From positions 1 through 54,276 of the forward strand of contig JAUYAT010000034.1 in the NCBI GenBank assembly GCA_030693295.1: a DNA stretch of 54,276 bases. The letters are read 5' to 3'. The position numbers were made by a program, and so were the translations under genes. Source of the stretch: a bacterium (GTDB lineage Bacteria > Patescibacteriota > Patescibacteriia > Patescibacteriales > VMTK01). The stretch's first letter is position 1. Every line of letters begins with the position of its first letter. Below are positions 15,760-24,851 of the stretch, in pieces. A model generated the notes under the pieces. That model worked only from the letters and a program-made list of their open reading frames with translations. It made no database searches and had not been told where the DNA came from.

Positions 15760-17844
15760 ATGCAAAATGCAAAAGTAAAAATTAAAAATAAACAATTCGG
15801 CTTTAGCTTAATAGAAGTTCTGGTTTCTGTTTTAATAGTTTCAGCTTTAACCTTGGCGATTTTTGATTTGATTATTTATTCTTTAAAAGTTACCGCTGAC
15901 AATAAATTCCGTCTGGCCGCCGCGATGATTGCCGATCAAAAAATGGAATATATCCGCAATCTTCCCTATGACAGCGTTGGAATTATAGGCAGCATTCCTA
16001 ACGGAGTGATACCGGCAGACGAAACTATTTCTCAAAATAATGGAATTTTTTATATTAATACTTTAATTACATATAAAGACGATCCCTTTGACGGCTTGTA
16101 CGGCGGAGTTCCTAATGATGCCACATCATCTGACTATAAAATAATCAGGGTAAAAGCAAGCTGGAACGGCCCTTTTGGCCAAAAAAATGTTACAACCTCC
16201 ACGATCATCGCGCCGCGCGGCATGGAAACCGACGCGGGCGGAGGCACGCTGTCAATACTTGTCTTTGACGCCAACGGGTTGCCGGTTGATGAGGCCTCTG
16301 TGCGCATAGAAAACAGCGGCCTTGTTCCGGCTGTTGATTTTACCGAAGAGACAAGCAACAGCGGAATATTAAATTTTCCGGGAGCGCCGGCATCAATTGA
16401 AGGCTATGAAATAACCGTTACAAAAACCGGCTACAGCACCAGCTCGACAACTGCCAGAACAGTGGCAAACCCCAATCCGACTTTACCCAATGTTACGGTT
16501 TTAGAAGGACAAAGGACCGAGGTAAGCTTTGCCATTGACTTGCTAAGCAACCTTACAATCAAAGCGGTAACGGCCATCTTGCCACAGAATTGGCAAATTA
16601 ACACCGATACTACCGCGGAAAGCCAGGAAAATCCGCGCTTAATATTTGATAATTCCGGCTTTATCTATATTGTCTGGCAAGATCTCCGCAGCGCCTCTGA
16701 CTTTAGAATTTACGCGCAAAAGTATAATTCCAGCCAACAAGCCCAATGGCCAAGCCCTGCTACGCCCGCTGATATAAGAGTAAGTACTGCTGTTAAACAA
16801 ATTTTTCCCGATATACTTGTGGATAATAACGGCGATTTGTATATCTGCTGGAATGATGACACTTTAGGGAATCAGGATGCTTATTTGGTTAAACTATCCG
16901 CCGCTAACGGAGGCGATATTTGGGGAGGAACTAAAAAAATTAATACTGCCGCCGACTCCAAAGATCAAACTCACGCGCGCATAGCTTTGCTAAAAATTAG
17001 CAATAATATAGCTGTTGTTTGGGAAGACAACAGAAATACTGACATTGATATTTATATGCAACTAATCACTCCTGCTAAAACTCAACTTTGGATACCGGAA
17101 AAAAGAGTAAATCGCAATCCTCTGTCTGACGGGACTAAACAATCTGAGCCGGAATTGGCCGTTGATTCCGTTGGAAATATTTATGTTGTCTGGACTGACA
17201 AGCGCAACGGCAACCAAGATATTTACGCGCAGAAATACAACGCGGCCGGCAGCGCGCTATGGGCGACAGACATTCTTATTAACACCAACGGCGGAACAAC
17301 TAACCAATATTCGCCTGACATCGCCATTGATTCCGTTGGCAATATCTATGTTGTCTGGACTGACGAGCGCAACGGCAACCGGGATATTTACGCGCAGAAA
17401 TACGACACGAGCGGCAGCGCTCTATGGGCTGAAGATTTAAGAGTAAACATTGATACCGGAACATCGGCGCAATACAACCCGGCCATAACCATTAACCCGG
17501 CGGATGACAAACCCTATGTTTCTTGGCAGGATGACAGAAACGGCGATCTGGATATTTACGCCAGCAACTTGGAACAATACGGCGCTGAAACGGCTGTGCC
17601 GAATGTTCCTATTACAGTTACAGGCGCTAAGAAAATAGGCGAAAATCCCATTATTTACAAATACTCCCAAAATTTCACTACCAATATTGCCGGAACGGTT
17701 ACCTTAACCGCTATTGAGTGGGATTCGTACAGCATCAGCCTGCAAGCCGGCTATACAACTTACGCGATTGCGCTGTCAAATCCCGTACAGCCCGTCAATC
17801 TTGAGCCAAACAGCTCCCAAACAATAACGGTTTATTTGGAGTAA
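15760..17844 (+). CDS. Giant pseudopilin-like protein with repeat domain
   Basis: 694 residues. Type III prepilin leader (GFSLIEVLVSVLIVSALTL, cleavage after G) and a normal minor-pilin N-terminal region to about residue 150, followed by a carboxypeptidase-regulatory/Ig-like segment (about 160-260: LSILVFDANGLPVDEASV) and then some six repeats of about 55 residues with the pattern VWxDxRNGxxDIYAQKY. Two repeats are near identical at DNA level (starting 17164 and 17329, period 165 bases). Pseudopilins are normally 150-250 residues; this one would display a large repeat domain, perhaps a beta-propeller, at a pilus tip. Ligand unknown. Confidence 0.8.
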   Translation: MQNAKVKIKNKQFGFSLIEVLVSVLIVSALTLAIFDLIIYSLKVTADNKFRLAAAMIADQKMEYIRNLPYDSVGIIGSIPNGVIPADETISQNNGIFYINTLITYKDDPFDGLYGGVPNDATSSDYKIIRVKASWNGPFGQKNVTTSTIIAPRGMETDAGGGTLSILVFDANGLPVDEASVRIENSGLVPAVDFTEETSNSGILNFPGAPASIEGYEITVTKTGYSTSSTTARTVANPNPTLPNVTVLEGQRTEVSFAIDLLSNLTIKAVTAILPQNWQINTDTTAESQENPRLIFDNSGFIYIVWQDLRSASDFRIYAQKYNSSQQAQWPSPATPADIRVSTAVKQIFPDILVDNNGDLYICWNDDTLGNQDAYLVKLSAANGGDIWGGTKKINTAADSKDQTHARIALLKISNNIAVVWEDNRNTDIDIYMQLITPAKTQLWIPEKRVNRNPLSDGTKQSEPELAVDSVGNIYVVWTDKRNGNQDIYAQKYNAAGSALWATDILINTNGGTTNQYSPDIAIDSVGNIYVVWTDERNGNRDIYAQKYDTSGSALWAEDLRVNIDTGTSAQYNPAITINPADDKPYVSWQDDRNGDLDIYASNLEQYGAETAVPNVPITVTGAKKIGENPIIYKYSQNFTTNIAGTVTLTAIEWDSYSISLQAGYTTYAIALSNPVQPVNLEPNSSQTITVYLE

Positions 17845-17848
17845 TATA

Positions 17849-18553
17849 ATGCCAAATATAAAAATGAAAAAATCTGCTAAAAAACAAAGCGGCTTCACCC
17901 CATTAGAGAAAGCCGCCAATTTTAATCAACGGTCATTACTATCTAACGGGGTAAAAGAACGCGGTTCTCTAACGGGGTTTACGCTCTTGGAAATAATTGT
18001 TGTCATTTCTATTTTTTTAATGCTGGCGATTATGTCTTCTGATTATATTATCATGGGATTCCGTTCAACAGCTTTTGGCTATGAGCAAGATGAAGCGGTG
18101 CAAAATGCCAGAAAGGTTATTAACTCTCTAATTAAAGAAATCAGGGAGGCGGCGCAAAGCGATCGCGGCGACTACTTATTGGACGCGGTTGAAACGCAAA
18201 ACTTCAGCTTCTACAGCAATGTTGATTCAGACAACAACACTGAAAAAGTAAGATACTTTTTAGACAACGGGGTTTTAAAAAGGGGGGTGATAGAGCCCGC
18301 CGGCGATCCGCTGAATTATTTGCCGGCTAATGAAACTGTTTCTGAAATTGCCCAATATATTAATAACCAAGCCGAACCGATGTTCACTTATTATGACACT
18401 GATTATAATTTAATCGCTAATCCGTCGGCCAATAAGCAAGATATCAGATTAATTAAAGTTTTTCTAAAAATAAATGTTACGCCGGAAAGAGCGCCCAATG
18501 ACTATACTATACAAATGGATATACAGCTAAGAAATTTAAAAGATAATCTATAA
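17849..18553 (+). CDS. PilW/PilV-like minor pilin
   Basis: 234 residues. Prepilin signature GFTLLEIIVVISIFLMLAIM starts at about residue 43, unusually far from the start, because a palindromic element (17897-17978) is embedded in the leader. The result is a duplicated look: GFTPLEKA early and GFTLLEII later. Only the second is followed by the hydrophobic helix. The remainder resembles minor pilins that prime pilus assembly. Tight spacing with the neighbouring pilin-like genes. Confidence 0.8.
   Translation: MPNIKMKKSAKKQSGFTPLEKAANFNQRSLLSNGVKERGSLTGFTLLEIIVVISIFLMLAIMSSDYIIMGFRSTAFGYEQDEAVQNARKVINSLIKEIREAAQSDRGDYLLDAVETQNFSFYSNVDSDNNTEKVRYFLDNGVLKRGVIEPAGDPLNYLPANETVSEIAQYINNQAEPMFTYYDTDYNLIANPSANKQDIRLIKVFLKINVTPERAPNDYTIQMDIQLRNLKDNL
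17897..17978. repeat. CCCCRTTAGA palindromic element inside pilin gene
   Basis: ACCCCATTAGAGAA (17897-17910) is nearly complementary to TTCTCTAACGGGGT (17965-17978), with a further CTAACGGGGT copy at 17943-17952. Same family as the elements at 31415, 32059 and 34471. Here it is translated in frame, lengthening the prepilin leader by about 28 residues. Confidence 0.7.
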
Positions 18554-18563
18554 ATTTTTAAAT

Positions 18564-20018
18564 ATGCTTAATCTAAAAACCAACCAATCCGGAGCAATGT
18601 TTGTAACCGCCTTAATGGTTACTGCTATTTTCCTGGCCTCGGCAATAGGATTGGTAAGTTTGGGATTATACCGCTATAAGCTTTATCTGCAAGAAACGGC
18701 AAAACAGCAAGTATTGCACATCGCGGAAGCGGGAATCAATTACTACCGCTGGCATTTGGCGCATGCGCCAAATGATTTTTATGACGGCACAGGCGGCGAT
18801 CCCGGAGATCCGGGCGAACCCTACGGGCCGTACGAACATAATTACACCGCGCCTTCAAGCGACTTAACTGGCGCATTTAGTTTGGAAATCACTCCTCCGG
18901 TAGGCAGTTCAACCATTGTAAGAATAAAATCCACCGGCTGGACTGACAACTACCCCAATATCAAAAGAACGGTTGAAGCAAGATATGGCATACCATCTTC
19001 GGCCCATTATTCATTTTTAACCAATGCTAACGCCTGGTTTAAGGAGAACGCGAGCATAAGCGGAGAAGCGCATGCAAATGGGGGCATTAGGATGGACGGC
19101 TTAAATAATTCCTTGGTCACATCATTAAAAGAAACTTATGAATGCGGATACAGCAATGGCTGCTGCACTTGCGTTCCTGTTACTGATTGTTGGAAACCAA
19201 GCCGTTGTCCCGGTGATGCCTGTTGCAGCCAGACAAAGCCCGGAATTTGGGGCGCCGGCGCCGGTTCAGCTTTGTGGAATTACCCCGTGCCGATAGTTGA
19301 CTTTAATACTATTACTATGGATATATCGCAGTTTCAAGCCAGTGCCCTGGCTTTTGGCCCATCTGGCGGAAGCAACAAGGGTTATCATATAATCTTCCAG
19401 CCGAACGGCACTTTTGATGTTTATAAAGTCAACACTTTAAAAGCAACGCTTTCACAGTTTAATGATGACTGGACGGCGTTTGTGAAGATAGCGGAGGAAA
19501 TAAATACGCAAACATTATTAAGCAATTATCCGATACCGGCAAACGGACAGATATTTTTTGAAGATGATATATGGGTGGAAGGCACGGTTAAAGGCAGGGC
19601 GACAATAGTGGCGGCCGTATTGCCTGACAATGTTAATAAAAGAAAAACTATTTATATTAACAATAACATTAATTACTTGGCGCGCGACGGCAACCATATT
19701 TTAGGGCTTATCGCGCAAAAACATATCAAAGTTCCCCGCCATGCTCCAACCGATTTAAATATTGATGCCATTATTTTGGCGCAAAACGGCCATGTTTACA
19801 GAAGCAAATATGATACGCCGAGAGTAACAAACAGTATTACCGTATACGGAGGAATATTAAGTTATCAAGAGTGGAGCTGGAAATGGGTCTCGGGAATAAC
19901 TGTTACGGACGGCTATACAAACACCGCCTCCATTTATGATCCGCAAGCCACCTACGCTCCCCCGCCGTCATTTCCCACAACCGGAGAATATGTTTTTATT
20001 TCATGGGAAGAGAAGTAA
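18564..20018 (+). CDS. PilX-like pilus assembly protein
   Basis: 484 residues. N-terminus SGAMFVTALMVTAIFLASAIGLVSLG is the PilX_N-type hydrophobic segment, followed by an AEAGINYYRWHLAHAP stretch typical of such proteins. The long C-terminal region is extracellular-looking, with a Cys-rich patch near residues 190-225 (CGYSNGCCTCVPV, CCSQTKPG) that could form disulfides or bind metal. Follows two minor pilins in the same operon; likely a minor component of the pilus or its tip. Confidence 0.7.
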   Translation: MLNLKTNQSGAMFVTALMVTAIFLASAIGLVSLGLYRYKLYLQETAKQQVLHIAEAGINYYRWHLAHAPNDFYDGTGGDPGDPGEPYGPYEHNYTAPSSDLTGAFSLEITPPVGSSTIVRIKSTGWTDNYPNIKRTVEARYGIPSSAHYSFLTNANAWFKENASISGEAHANGGIRMDGLNNSLVTSLKETYECGYSNGCCTCVPVTDCWKPSRCPGDACCSQTKPGIWGAGAGSALWNYPVPIVDFNTITMDISQFQASALAFGPSGGSNKGYHIIFQPNGTFDVYKVNTLKATLSQFNDDWTAFVKIAEEINTQTLLSNYPIPANGQIFFEDDIWVEGTVKGRATIVAAVLPDNVNKRKTIYINNNINYLARDGNHILGLIAQKHIKVPRHAPTDLNIDAIILAQNGHVYRSKYDTPRVTNSITVYGGILSYQEWSWKWVSGITVTDGYTNTASIYDPQATYAPPPSFPTTGEYVFISWEEK

Positions 20019-20023
20019 TTTTG

Positions 20024-20032
20024 TGATATAAT
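20024..20032 (+). promoter_or_regulatory. Extended -10 promoter of pilM
   Basis: TGATATAAT, a consensus extended -10, lies 29 bases before the pilM start in the spacer after the PilX-like gene. The -35 region is weak. It would give pilMNO its own start within the pil cluster. Confidence 0.5.
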
Positions 20033-20061
20033 ATTAATATCCTAAAAATCTTAACAATCCT

Positions 20062-21219
20062 ATGTTTTTCAATAACAACTCCACCTATCCCGTCGGCCTT
20101 GATATCTCTGATTTGTCATTAAAATTAGTCCAGCTCAACAAGCAAGGCGATAAAATAAAAATTCAAGCCATCGGCAAGACTGATCTTCCGAGCGGCTTGA
20201 TTGAGGATGGCGAAATTAAAAATAAAGACAAGGTTATTAATGAAATAAACAAATTAATAAGCAATCCGGGGTACGGCAAAGTTACTTCAAACGAAATAAT
20301 CGCCTGCCTGCCGGAAACAAAAACTTTTATCAAACTGATTGAAATCGCCAAAACGCCCAATCCGCTGTCTGAAATAATTGAAGGCGAAATAGAAAAACAT
20401 GTGCCGATGGCTATTGAGGAAATTTATTATGACTGGCAAATAATTGAAAATAAATTGGATAAACAACGGGTTTTAATCGGAGCGGCGCCTCTGGATATTG
20501 TCAACCAATATATTAATTTGCTTGACCGGGCTAAATTATCCACCACCGCTTTGGAAATTGAGCCTATTTCGCTCTGCCGCGCTTTGCTGGCTGAAGAAAA
20601 GCCAAAATTCAAGGGGCAGCCTAATAATAATTACGGCATTATTGATATCGGGGCCAAGCGCACCAGTATGACAATTTATTCAAAAAATACTATTTTATTT
20701 ACGCTTAGCATGCCGATATCCGGAGAAAAAATAACAAAAAACATCGCGGAAACTTTAAAAATTGAACTTAAGCAAGCCGAAAAAGCTAAAATAATCTGCG
20801 GCCTGGATAAAGGCAAGGCGCAGGGCATCATTAAAAATATTCTTTCCGGCATGATTGAAGAATTAATCAAAAAAATCAACGAGGCGATTGAATTTTACCA
20901 AAATCATTACCCGGGCAACGGGCCGCTCAATAAAATTTTGCTTTGCGGCGGCGGAGCGAATATTAAAAATTTAAGCGAAATCATCGGCCAAGCCACCGCG
21001 GTTGAAGTTAAAAAAGGCAATGCCTTAATCAATTTAGCCGAGCTGAGCGAAAATTTTTCTAAAATTCTAACGGAAACGCACAAACTTAAAGCTGATTTTA
21101 TTAAAGATAAAAATAACGGCGGAGGGGAAAAAATAATTTCCGTCGCCCAGGACACCAGCTTAACCTACGCCACGGCAATCGGCCTGGCCTTGCGGGGAAT
21201 TTTTATTGATGAAATCTAG
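20062..21219 (+). CDS. pilM: PilM type IV pilus assembly ATPase-like protein
   Basis: 385 residues with the actin-like fold of PilM: YPVGLDISDLSLKLVQL at the N-terminus, EIEKHVPMAIEEIYYDW, YGIIDIGAKRTSMTIY and ILLCGGGANIKNL (adenosine motif). It binds the N-terminal peptide of PilN on the cytoplasmic side; the PilN start region is basic and polar as expected. Followed by pilN and pilO. Confidence 0.9.
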   Translation: MFFNNNSTYPVGLDISDLSLKLVQLNKQGDKIKIQAIGKTDLPSGLIEDGEIKNKDKVINEINKLISNPGYGKVTSNEIIACLPETKTFIKLIEIAKTPNPLSEIIEGEIEKHVPMAIEEIYYDWQIIENKLDKQRVLIGAAPLDIVNQYINLLDRAKLSTTALEIEPISLCRALLAEEKPKFKGQPNNNYGIIDIGAKRTSMTIYSKNTILFTLSMPISGEKITKNIAETLKIELKQAEKAKIICGLDKGKAQGIIKNILSGMIEELIKKINEAIEFYQNHYPGNGPLNKILLCGGGANIKNLSEIIGQATAVEVKKGNALINLAELSENFSKILTETHKLKADFIKDKNNGGGEKIISVAQDTSLTYATAIGLALRGIFIDEI

Positions 21220-21260
21220 TTAACGCTGATATTACGCGGATTTTAACGCTGATATTACGC
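21220..21260. repeat. 18-bp direct repeat
   Basis: TTAACGCTGATATTACGC occurs at 21220-21237 and 21243-21260 in the pilM-pilN spacer. It adds nothing coding and may be replication slippage or a pair of protein-binding sites. Confidence 0.6.
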
Positions 21261-21276
21261 TGAAAACCAATATTAT

Positions 21277-21810
21277 ATGCTTGCCTTAAATCTAATTTCA
21301 CAAGAACAAAAAAAAGAAATAAAGCTGAAACGCGCTTATGAAATAACAAAAAAAGTAAGCTGTATTCTGATAATAATCGCTATCTTTATCGCTGTTGTCC
21401 TTTTAATCGGCAAATTAATTTTGCAGATGCAATTTATTAAAGCCGTAGATCAATACACTTTGGTTGCTAAAAGCAGCCAGGGCGATAACGGGAAAATCAG
21501 AGATATTAACAACAGCCTTAATTTCGTTTCTGAAATACAAAGCGATTTTATTTTTTGGTCAAATTTAATTAAGGACGCGGCTTACAGAGTTCCCGATGGC
21601 GTATCTCTTTCTTCCATAAATATTGACCGAGACAAAAAAACAATTCAACTTAAAGGTACGGCAAAACTAAGAGACGATTTATTGCAATTCAAGAAAAATA
21701 TTGAAAAATCGTTGATTTATCAAAACGTGGATCTCCCCCTGCAGAACATATTGCAAAAGGAAAATATCAATTTTGAAATTAAAGCCGGGCTGAATTTAAG
21801 CGAATTATAA
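21277..21810 (+). CDS. pilN: PilN-like pilus alignment protein
   Basis: 177 residues: short cytoplasmic N-terminus (LALNLISQEQKKEIKLKRAYE, the PilM-binding NLIPxxxK-type motif), one transmembrane helix (ILIIIAIFIAVVLLIGKLIL), a coiled-coil-like segment and a small periplasm-side domain with GVSLSSINIDRDKKTIQLKG. Position between pilM and pilO supports the call. Confidence 0.85.
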   Translation: MLALNLISQEQKKEIKLKRAYEITKKVSCILIIIAIFIAVVLLIGKLILQMQFIKAVDQYTLVAKSSQGDNGKIRDINNSLNFVSEIQSDFIFWSNLIKDAAYRVPDGVSLSSINIDRDKKTIQLKGTAKLRDDLLQFKKNIEKSLIYQNVDLPLQNILQKENINFEIKAGLNLSEL

Positions 21811-21814
21811 CACT

Positions 21815-22408
21815 ATGAATCTGGATAATTTAACAAAAATAAATATGAAGAAACGGATTTTTATTGTTCCGGCTGTATTTATTTTATTTATCGCCGGCTT
21901 AATTTACTTTATCATTTTACCGACGATGAAAGACATAGAAGAAACCGCCGCGCAAATTGAATCCCAAAGAACCGATTTGGACAAAAAATATTACAAAAGC
22001 AAGAGCGCCAAACAATCAACGAAAAGCTTAAAAGCGATAGAGGGGGATGTGGAGAAACTTGACCGGGTTTTTATCAACCAAAACCAAGAACTGGCATTTA
22101 TTACCGCTTTAGAGGAAACTGCCAATAAAAACAATATTAATCAAAATATAAATTTGGATTTATCTTCTGGCGCCAAAAATAACAAATACGACAAAATACC
22201 GTTAAAACTAACGACGCAAGGAAATTTTATAAACCAATTTAATTATCTGCGGGATCTGGAAGGATTGAATTATTATTTAAATATTAAATCGCTTGATCTA
22301 AGCGCGGGCGGCGGGGCAAGCGCGTATCCGCCATCGGATAAAATAATTGACTACGGCAGCGGAGCGAATATTAAAATGGTTATCCTCGCCGATACTTATT
22401 GGAAATAG
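21815..22408 (+). CDS. pilO: PilO-like pilus alignment protein
   Basis: 197 residues. One transmembrane helix near residues 13-33 (IFIVPAVFILFIAGLIYFII), then coiled coil (IEETAAQIESQRTDLDKKY) and a ferredoxin-like C-terminal domain (LKLTTQGNFINQFNYLRDLEGL), the standard PilO layout. An alternative start is MKKRIFIVP at 21845. Forms the inner-membrane PilN-PilO complex. Confidence 0.85.
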   Translation: MNLDNLTKINMKKRIFIVPAVFILFIAGLIYFIILPTMKDIEETAAQIESQRTDLDKKYYKSKSAKQSTKSLKAIEGDVEKLDRVFINQNQELAFITALEETANKNNINQNINLDLSSGAKNNKYDKIPLKLTTQGNFINQFNYLRDLEGLNYYLNIKSLDLSAGGGASAYPPSDKIIDYGSGANIKMVILADTYWK

Positions 22409-22415
22409 AGATCTT

Positions 22416-22700
22416 ATGCCTATGTTTAAGAAAATTAAAATTACGCTTAAAAAAATTGTTTCTTGGTCTTATTTCGCGATAATATTGGCCTGTCTTTTTT
22501 TATTTTATAACATCTGCCAATTTTTTAATAAAAATATTTATCAAACCGTTATCCAGCCGGAGGATGTTTCAGCTTCGGAAATAACAACGGCAAATGAAAC
22601 TATTAAAATCAATATTAACAAATTTAATGATATTGTGGAAGAAATCAATAAAAAAACCGCGCCGCGCGAAGCAAACGGGCCCGATAATCCCTTTGATTAA
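22416..22700 (+). CDS. Small single-pass pilus-operon protein
   Basis: About 94 residues starting MPMFKKIKI; the frame opens further upstream but overlaps pilO. One transmembrane helix (WSYFAIILACLFLFYNICQFF) and a polar tail with IKININKFNDIVEEINKKT. Position after pilO suggests a PilP-like accessory, but no PilP motif is visible. Its 3' end overlaps the convergent nifS stop by 4 bases. Confidence 0.55.
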   Translation: MPMFKKIKITLKKIVSWSYFAIILACLFLFYNICQFFNKNIYQTVIQPEDVSASEITTANETIKININKFNDIVEEINKKTAPREANGPDNPFD

Positions 22701-23920
22701 AGCGGCGACATTCTGCGCAGTCTTTCCACGATCGGCGGTAAAATTTTTATCGCTTTTTTAATTTCCGCTTCCGTTGTATGCTTGCCTAAAGTAAATCTTA
22801 TGGAATTGTGAGCTATTTCCTTGGGTATGCCCATGGCCAGCAAGACATGGGATGCTTTAAGACTCCCCGAGGCGCAAGCCGAGCCAGTTGATACGGCGAT
22901 TCCCGCCAAATCCAGGGAAATTAAAATTGATTCGCCTTCCGCGCCTAAAAAAGAAAAGTGGGCATGCGCCGGCGTAGCGTTCTCCCTGTCGGTATTTAAA
23001 ATAACCTTGGGAATATTCTTCATCACCCCGTCCGCTAACATATCACGCAGTTTCGCGATTTTGGCATTATTTTTCTCCACGGTCTTTTTATCCAATTGTT
23101 TTACGGCCTCTCCCAGCCCGACTATGCCCGGCGCGTTTAAAGTGCCGCTGCGCAAATTTCTCTCGTGATGGCCGCCCAATTGCGTTGCTTTAATCGGCGT
23201 GCCTGATTTGACATACAGCGCTCCGACTCCTTTCGGCCCGTAAATCTTATGCCCTGACAATGACAGCAAATCAACATGCAAATGTTTGGTGTCGCAATTC
23301 AAAAAATTCACCGCCTGCGCGGCATCGGTATGAAAATAAATCGGCCGCGGCTTGCCTGCCCTGTCAGCCGGCTTGTTTTTCCCCCACTCTTTCAGCTTGC
23401 TTTCGTTAATCTTTTTGATTATCTTGCCGATTTCCTTGATCGGCTGGATGCTCCCCGCTTCGCTGTTAACATACATCACTGAAACTAAAACCGTATTATC
23501 TTTTACGGCTTTTTTAAATTGCGCGGCATCAACCACTCCATTCGGCTTAACGGGTAAAAAAGTAACCTCAATCCCCTCTTTTTCCAGCTCCAAGCACGGT
23601 TCCAAAACCGCGTCGTGCTCAACCAGCGATGTTATGATGTGGGGATTTTTAACCCCTTGCGCTCGCAGGGCCTTTATCACGCCTCTAATGGCCAAATTAT
23701 CGGATTCCGTGGCGCCCGATGTGAATATTATTTCATCCGGGCCGCAATTTAAAAATTCAGCCAGCCGCTCTCTGGCTTTGTCAACGCCGGCAAGCGCCTC
23801 CTGGCCAAAGCTATGGATTGAGGACGGGTTGCCGAATTTATTTTTAAAATACGGCAGCATGGCGGCTAAAACCTTTTTGTCCATGGGAGTGGTGGCGCTA
23901 TGATCTAAATATATTTTCAT
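22697..23920 (-). CDS. Cysteine desulfurase (NifS/IscS family)
   Basis: 407 residues. PLP-dependent enzyme releasing sulfur from cysteine for Fe-S clusters. Motifs: YLDHSATTPMDKKVL at the N-terminus, TSGATESDNLAIRG, FHTDAAQAVNF, SLSGHKIYGPKGVGALY with the PLP lysine, and the sulfur-carrying cysteine in STGSACASGSLKASHV. The loop around the cysteine resembles IscS/NifS rather than SufS. It follows the iscU-like gene by 7 bases; no other isc genes are present here. Confidence 0.93.
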   Translation of the reverse strand: MKIYLDHSATTPMDKKVLAAMLPYFKNKFGNPSSIHSFGQEALAGVDKARERLAEFLNCGPDEIIFTSGATESDNLAIRGVIKALRAQGVKNPHIITSLVEHDAVLEPCLELEKEGIEVTFLPVKPNGVVDAAQFKKAVKDNTVLVSVMYVNSEAGSIQPIKEIGKIIKKINESKLKEWGKNKPADRAGKPRPIYFHTDAAQAVNFLNCDTKHLHVDLLSLSGHKIYGPKGVGALYVKSGTPIKATQLGGHHERNLRSGTLNAPGIVGLGEAVKQLDKKTVEKNNAKIAKLRDMLADGVMKNIPKVILNTDRENATPAHAHFSFLGAEGESILISLDLAGIAVSTGSACASGSLKASHVLLAMGIPKEIAHNSIRFTLGKHTTEAEIKKAIKILPPIVERLRRMSPL

Positions 23921-23927
23921 ATAATTT

Positions 23928-24320
23928 TTAATTTTTAATAATGTTTAAATTTTTAATCGCTTTACGCAAGGCCTCAACGGCCAGCATTGAACAATGAATT
24001 TTTACCGGAGGCAGGCCGCCCAAATCCTTCACTATTTTATCTTTGGTGATTTTTAAAGCTTCATCCAATGTTTTACCCTTTGCTCTGTCAGTTAGCGCGG
24101 ACGAAACCGCGATTGCCGCGGCGCAACCCAATGTTTCAAATTTAACATCTTTAATTATCCATCCGCCTTTTTTATCCTTGCCGCGCCTTATTTTTAAATA
24201 AATTTTTAAAATATCCCCGCAAACAGGATTGCCGGCCTGTCCTATAGCGTCCGCGTTCTTAATCACGCCCTGATTATGAGGGTTGCGGAAATGTTGGATA
24301 ACTTTCTTGGTATATTGCAT
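23928..24320 (-). CDS. IscU/NifU-type Fe-S scaffold
   Basis: About 130 residues starting MQYTKKVIQHFRNPHNQG. The three cluster-ligand cysteines are present: GNPVCGD, TLGCAAAIAVSS and IHCSMLA. I place the start at 24320, not at the longer frame start 24374, because a good promoter (TTGACC-17-TATTAT) ends 6 bases before this ATG. Co-transcribed with the cysteine desulfurase. Confidence 0.9.
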   Translation of the reverse strand: MQYTKKVIQHFRNPHNQGVIKNADAIGQAGNPVCGDILKIYLKIRRGKDKKGGWIIKDVKFETLGCAAAIAVSSALTDRAKGKTLDEALKITKDKIVKDLGGLPPVKIHCSMLAVEALRKAIKNLNIIKN

Positions 24321-24326
24321 GTTATA

Positions 24327-24355
24327 ATAATACAATATGTAAATAATAAGGTCAA
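24327..24355 (-). promoter_or_regulatory. Promoter of iscU-nifS
   Basis: On the minus strand TTGACC (24355-24350), 17-base spacer, TATTAT (24332-24327). The ATG follows 6 bases after the -10, so transcription would start at or beside the start codon (leaderless mRNA). Confidence 0.7.
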
Positions 24356-24367
24356 GAAACGCCAACC

Positions 24368-24396
24368 TTGACATATCACTATCTCTTTGTTATATT
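24368..24396 (+). promoter_or_regulatory. Promoter of rpmA
   Basis: TTGACA (24368-24373), 17-base spacer, TATATT (24391-24396). Divergent from the iscU promoter with 12 bases between the two -35 boxes. It leaves a 5' leader of about 100 bases before rpmA, which contains a GC-rich palindrome (CCCCGGCCGCG...CGCAGCGGGG, about 24447-24472) flanked by CATGTTTCATGTTT repeats. Confidence 0.75.
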
Positions 24397-24504
24397 GAAA
24401 CAAGATGAATAACTTAAATAATTATTTCAAACCATGTTTCATGTTTCCCCGGCCGCGCGCCGCGCAGCGGGGCAGGCATGTTTCATGTTTTATGAACTAA
24501 ATAT

Positions 24505-24786
24505 ATGGCACATAAGAAAGCTGGCGGATCCACAACACTGGGCCGCGAATCAGAAAGCAAACGGCTGGGAATTAAATTACATGACGGCGAGTTCGCCAAA
24601 GCGGGCTGTATTTTGGTCCGCCAAAGAGGCACTAAATACCATGCCGGACTTAATGTTAAAAAAGGCGGCGATGATACATTATTCTCAACCATTGCCGGTT
24701 TTGTCAAATTCACCACTAAAAAACTGAGAAAATTCAATAATCAACTCAAAGATACGAAGATTGTAAACGTAGTTCCGCAAAAATAA
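24505..24786 (+). CDS. rpmA: 50S ribosomal protein L27
   Basis: 93 residues starting [22 protein letters not shown], the canonical L27 N-terminus without the cleaved extension of Firmicutes, with [19 protein letters not shown] following. The N-terminal tail reaches the peptidyl transferase centre. Unusually, rplU (L21) is not adjacent. A strong terminator follows. Confidence 0.95.
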   Translation: MAHKKAGGSTTLGRESESKRLGIKLHDGEFAKAGCILVRQRGTKYHAGLNVKKGGDDTLFSTIAGFVKFTTKKLRKFNNQLKDTKIVNVVPQK

Positions 24787-24803
24787 ACTTTGGCGCGCAA
24801 AAA

Positions 24804-24832
24804 ACAATCCGCCATGGGCGGATTGTTTTTGT
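24804..24832. terminator. Bidirectional rho-independent terminator
   Basis: ACAATCCGCC-ATG-GGCGGATTGT hairpin (24804-24826) with T runs on both sides (TTTTTGTATTTT on plus; TTTTTTGCG on minus). It can end rpmA on the plus strand and pyrG, which stops at 24852, on the minus strand. Confidence 0.9.
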
Positions 24833-24851
24833 ATTTTATTTATATTTTATA

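Noticed and set aside
23352-23903. 183-residue plus-strand frame opposite nifS
   Set aside because: Antisense shadow of a clearly conserved gene with no homology features of its own.
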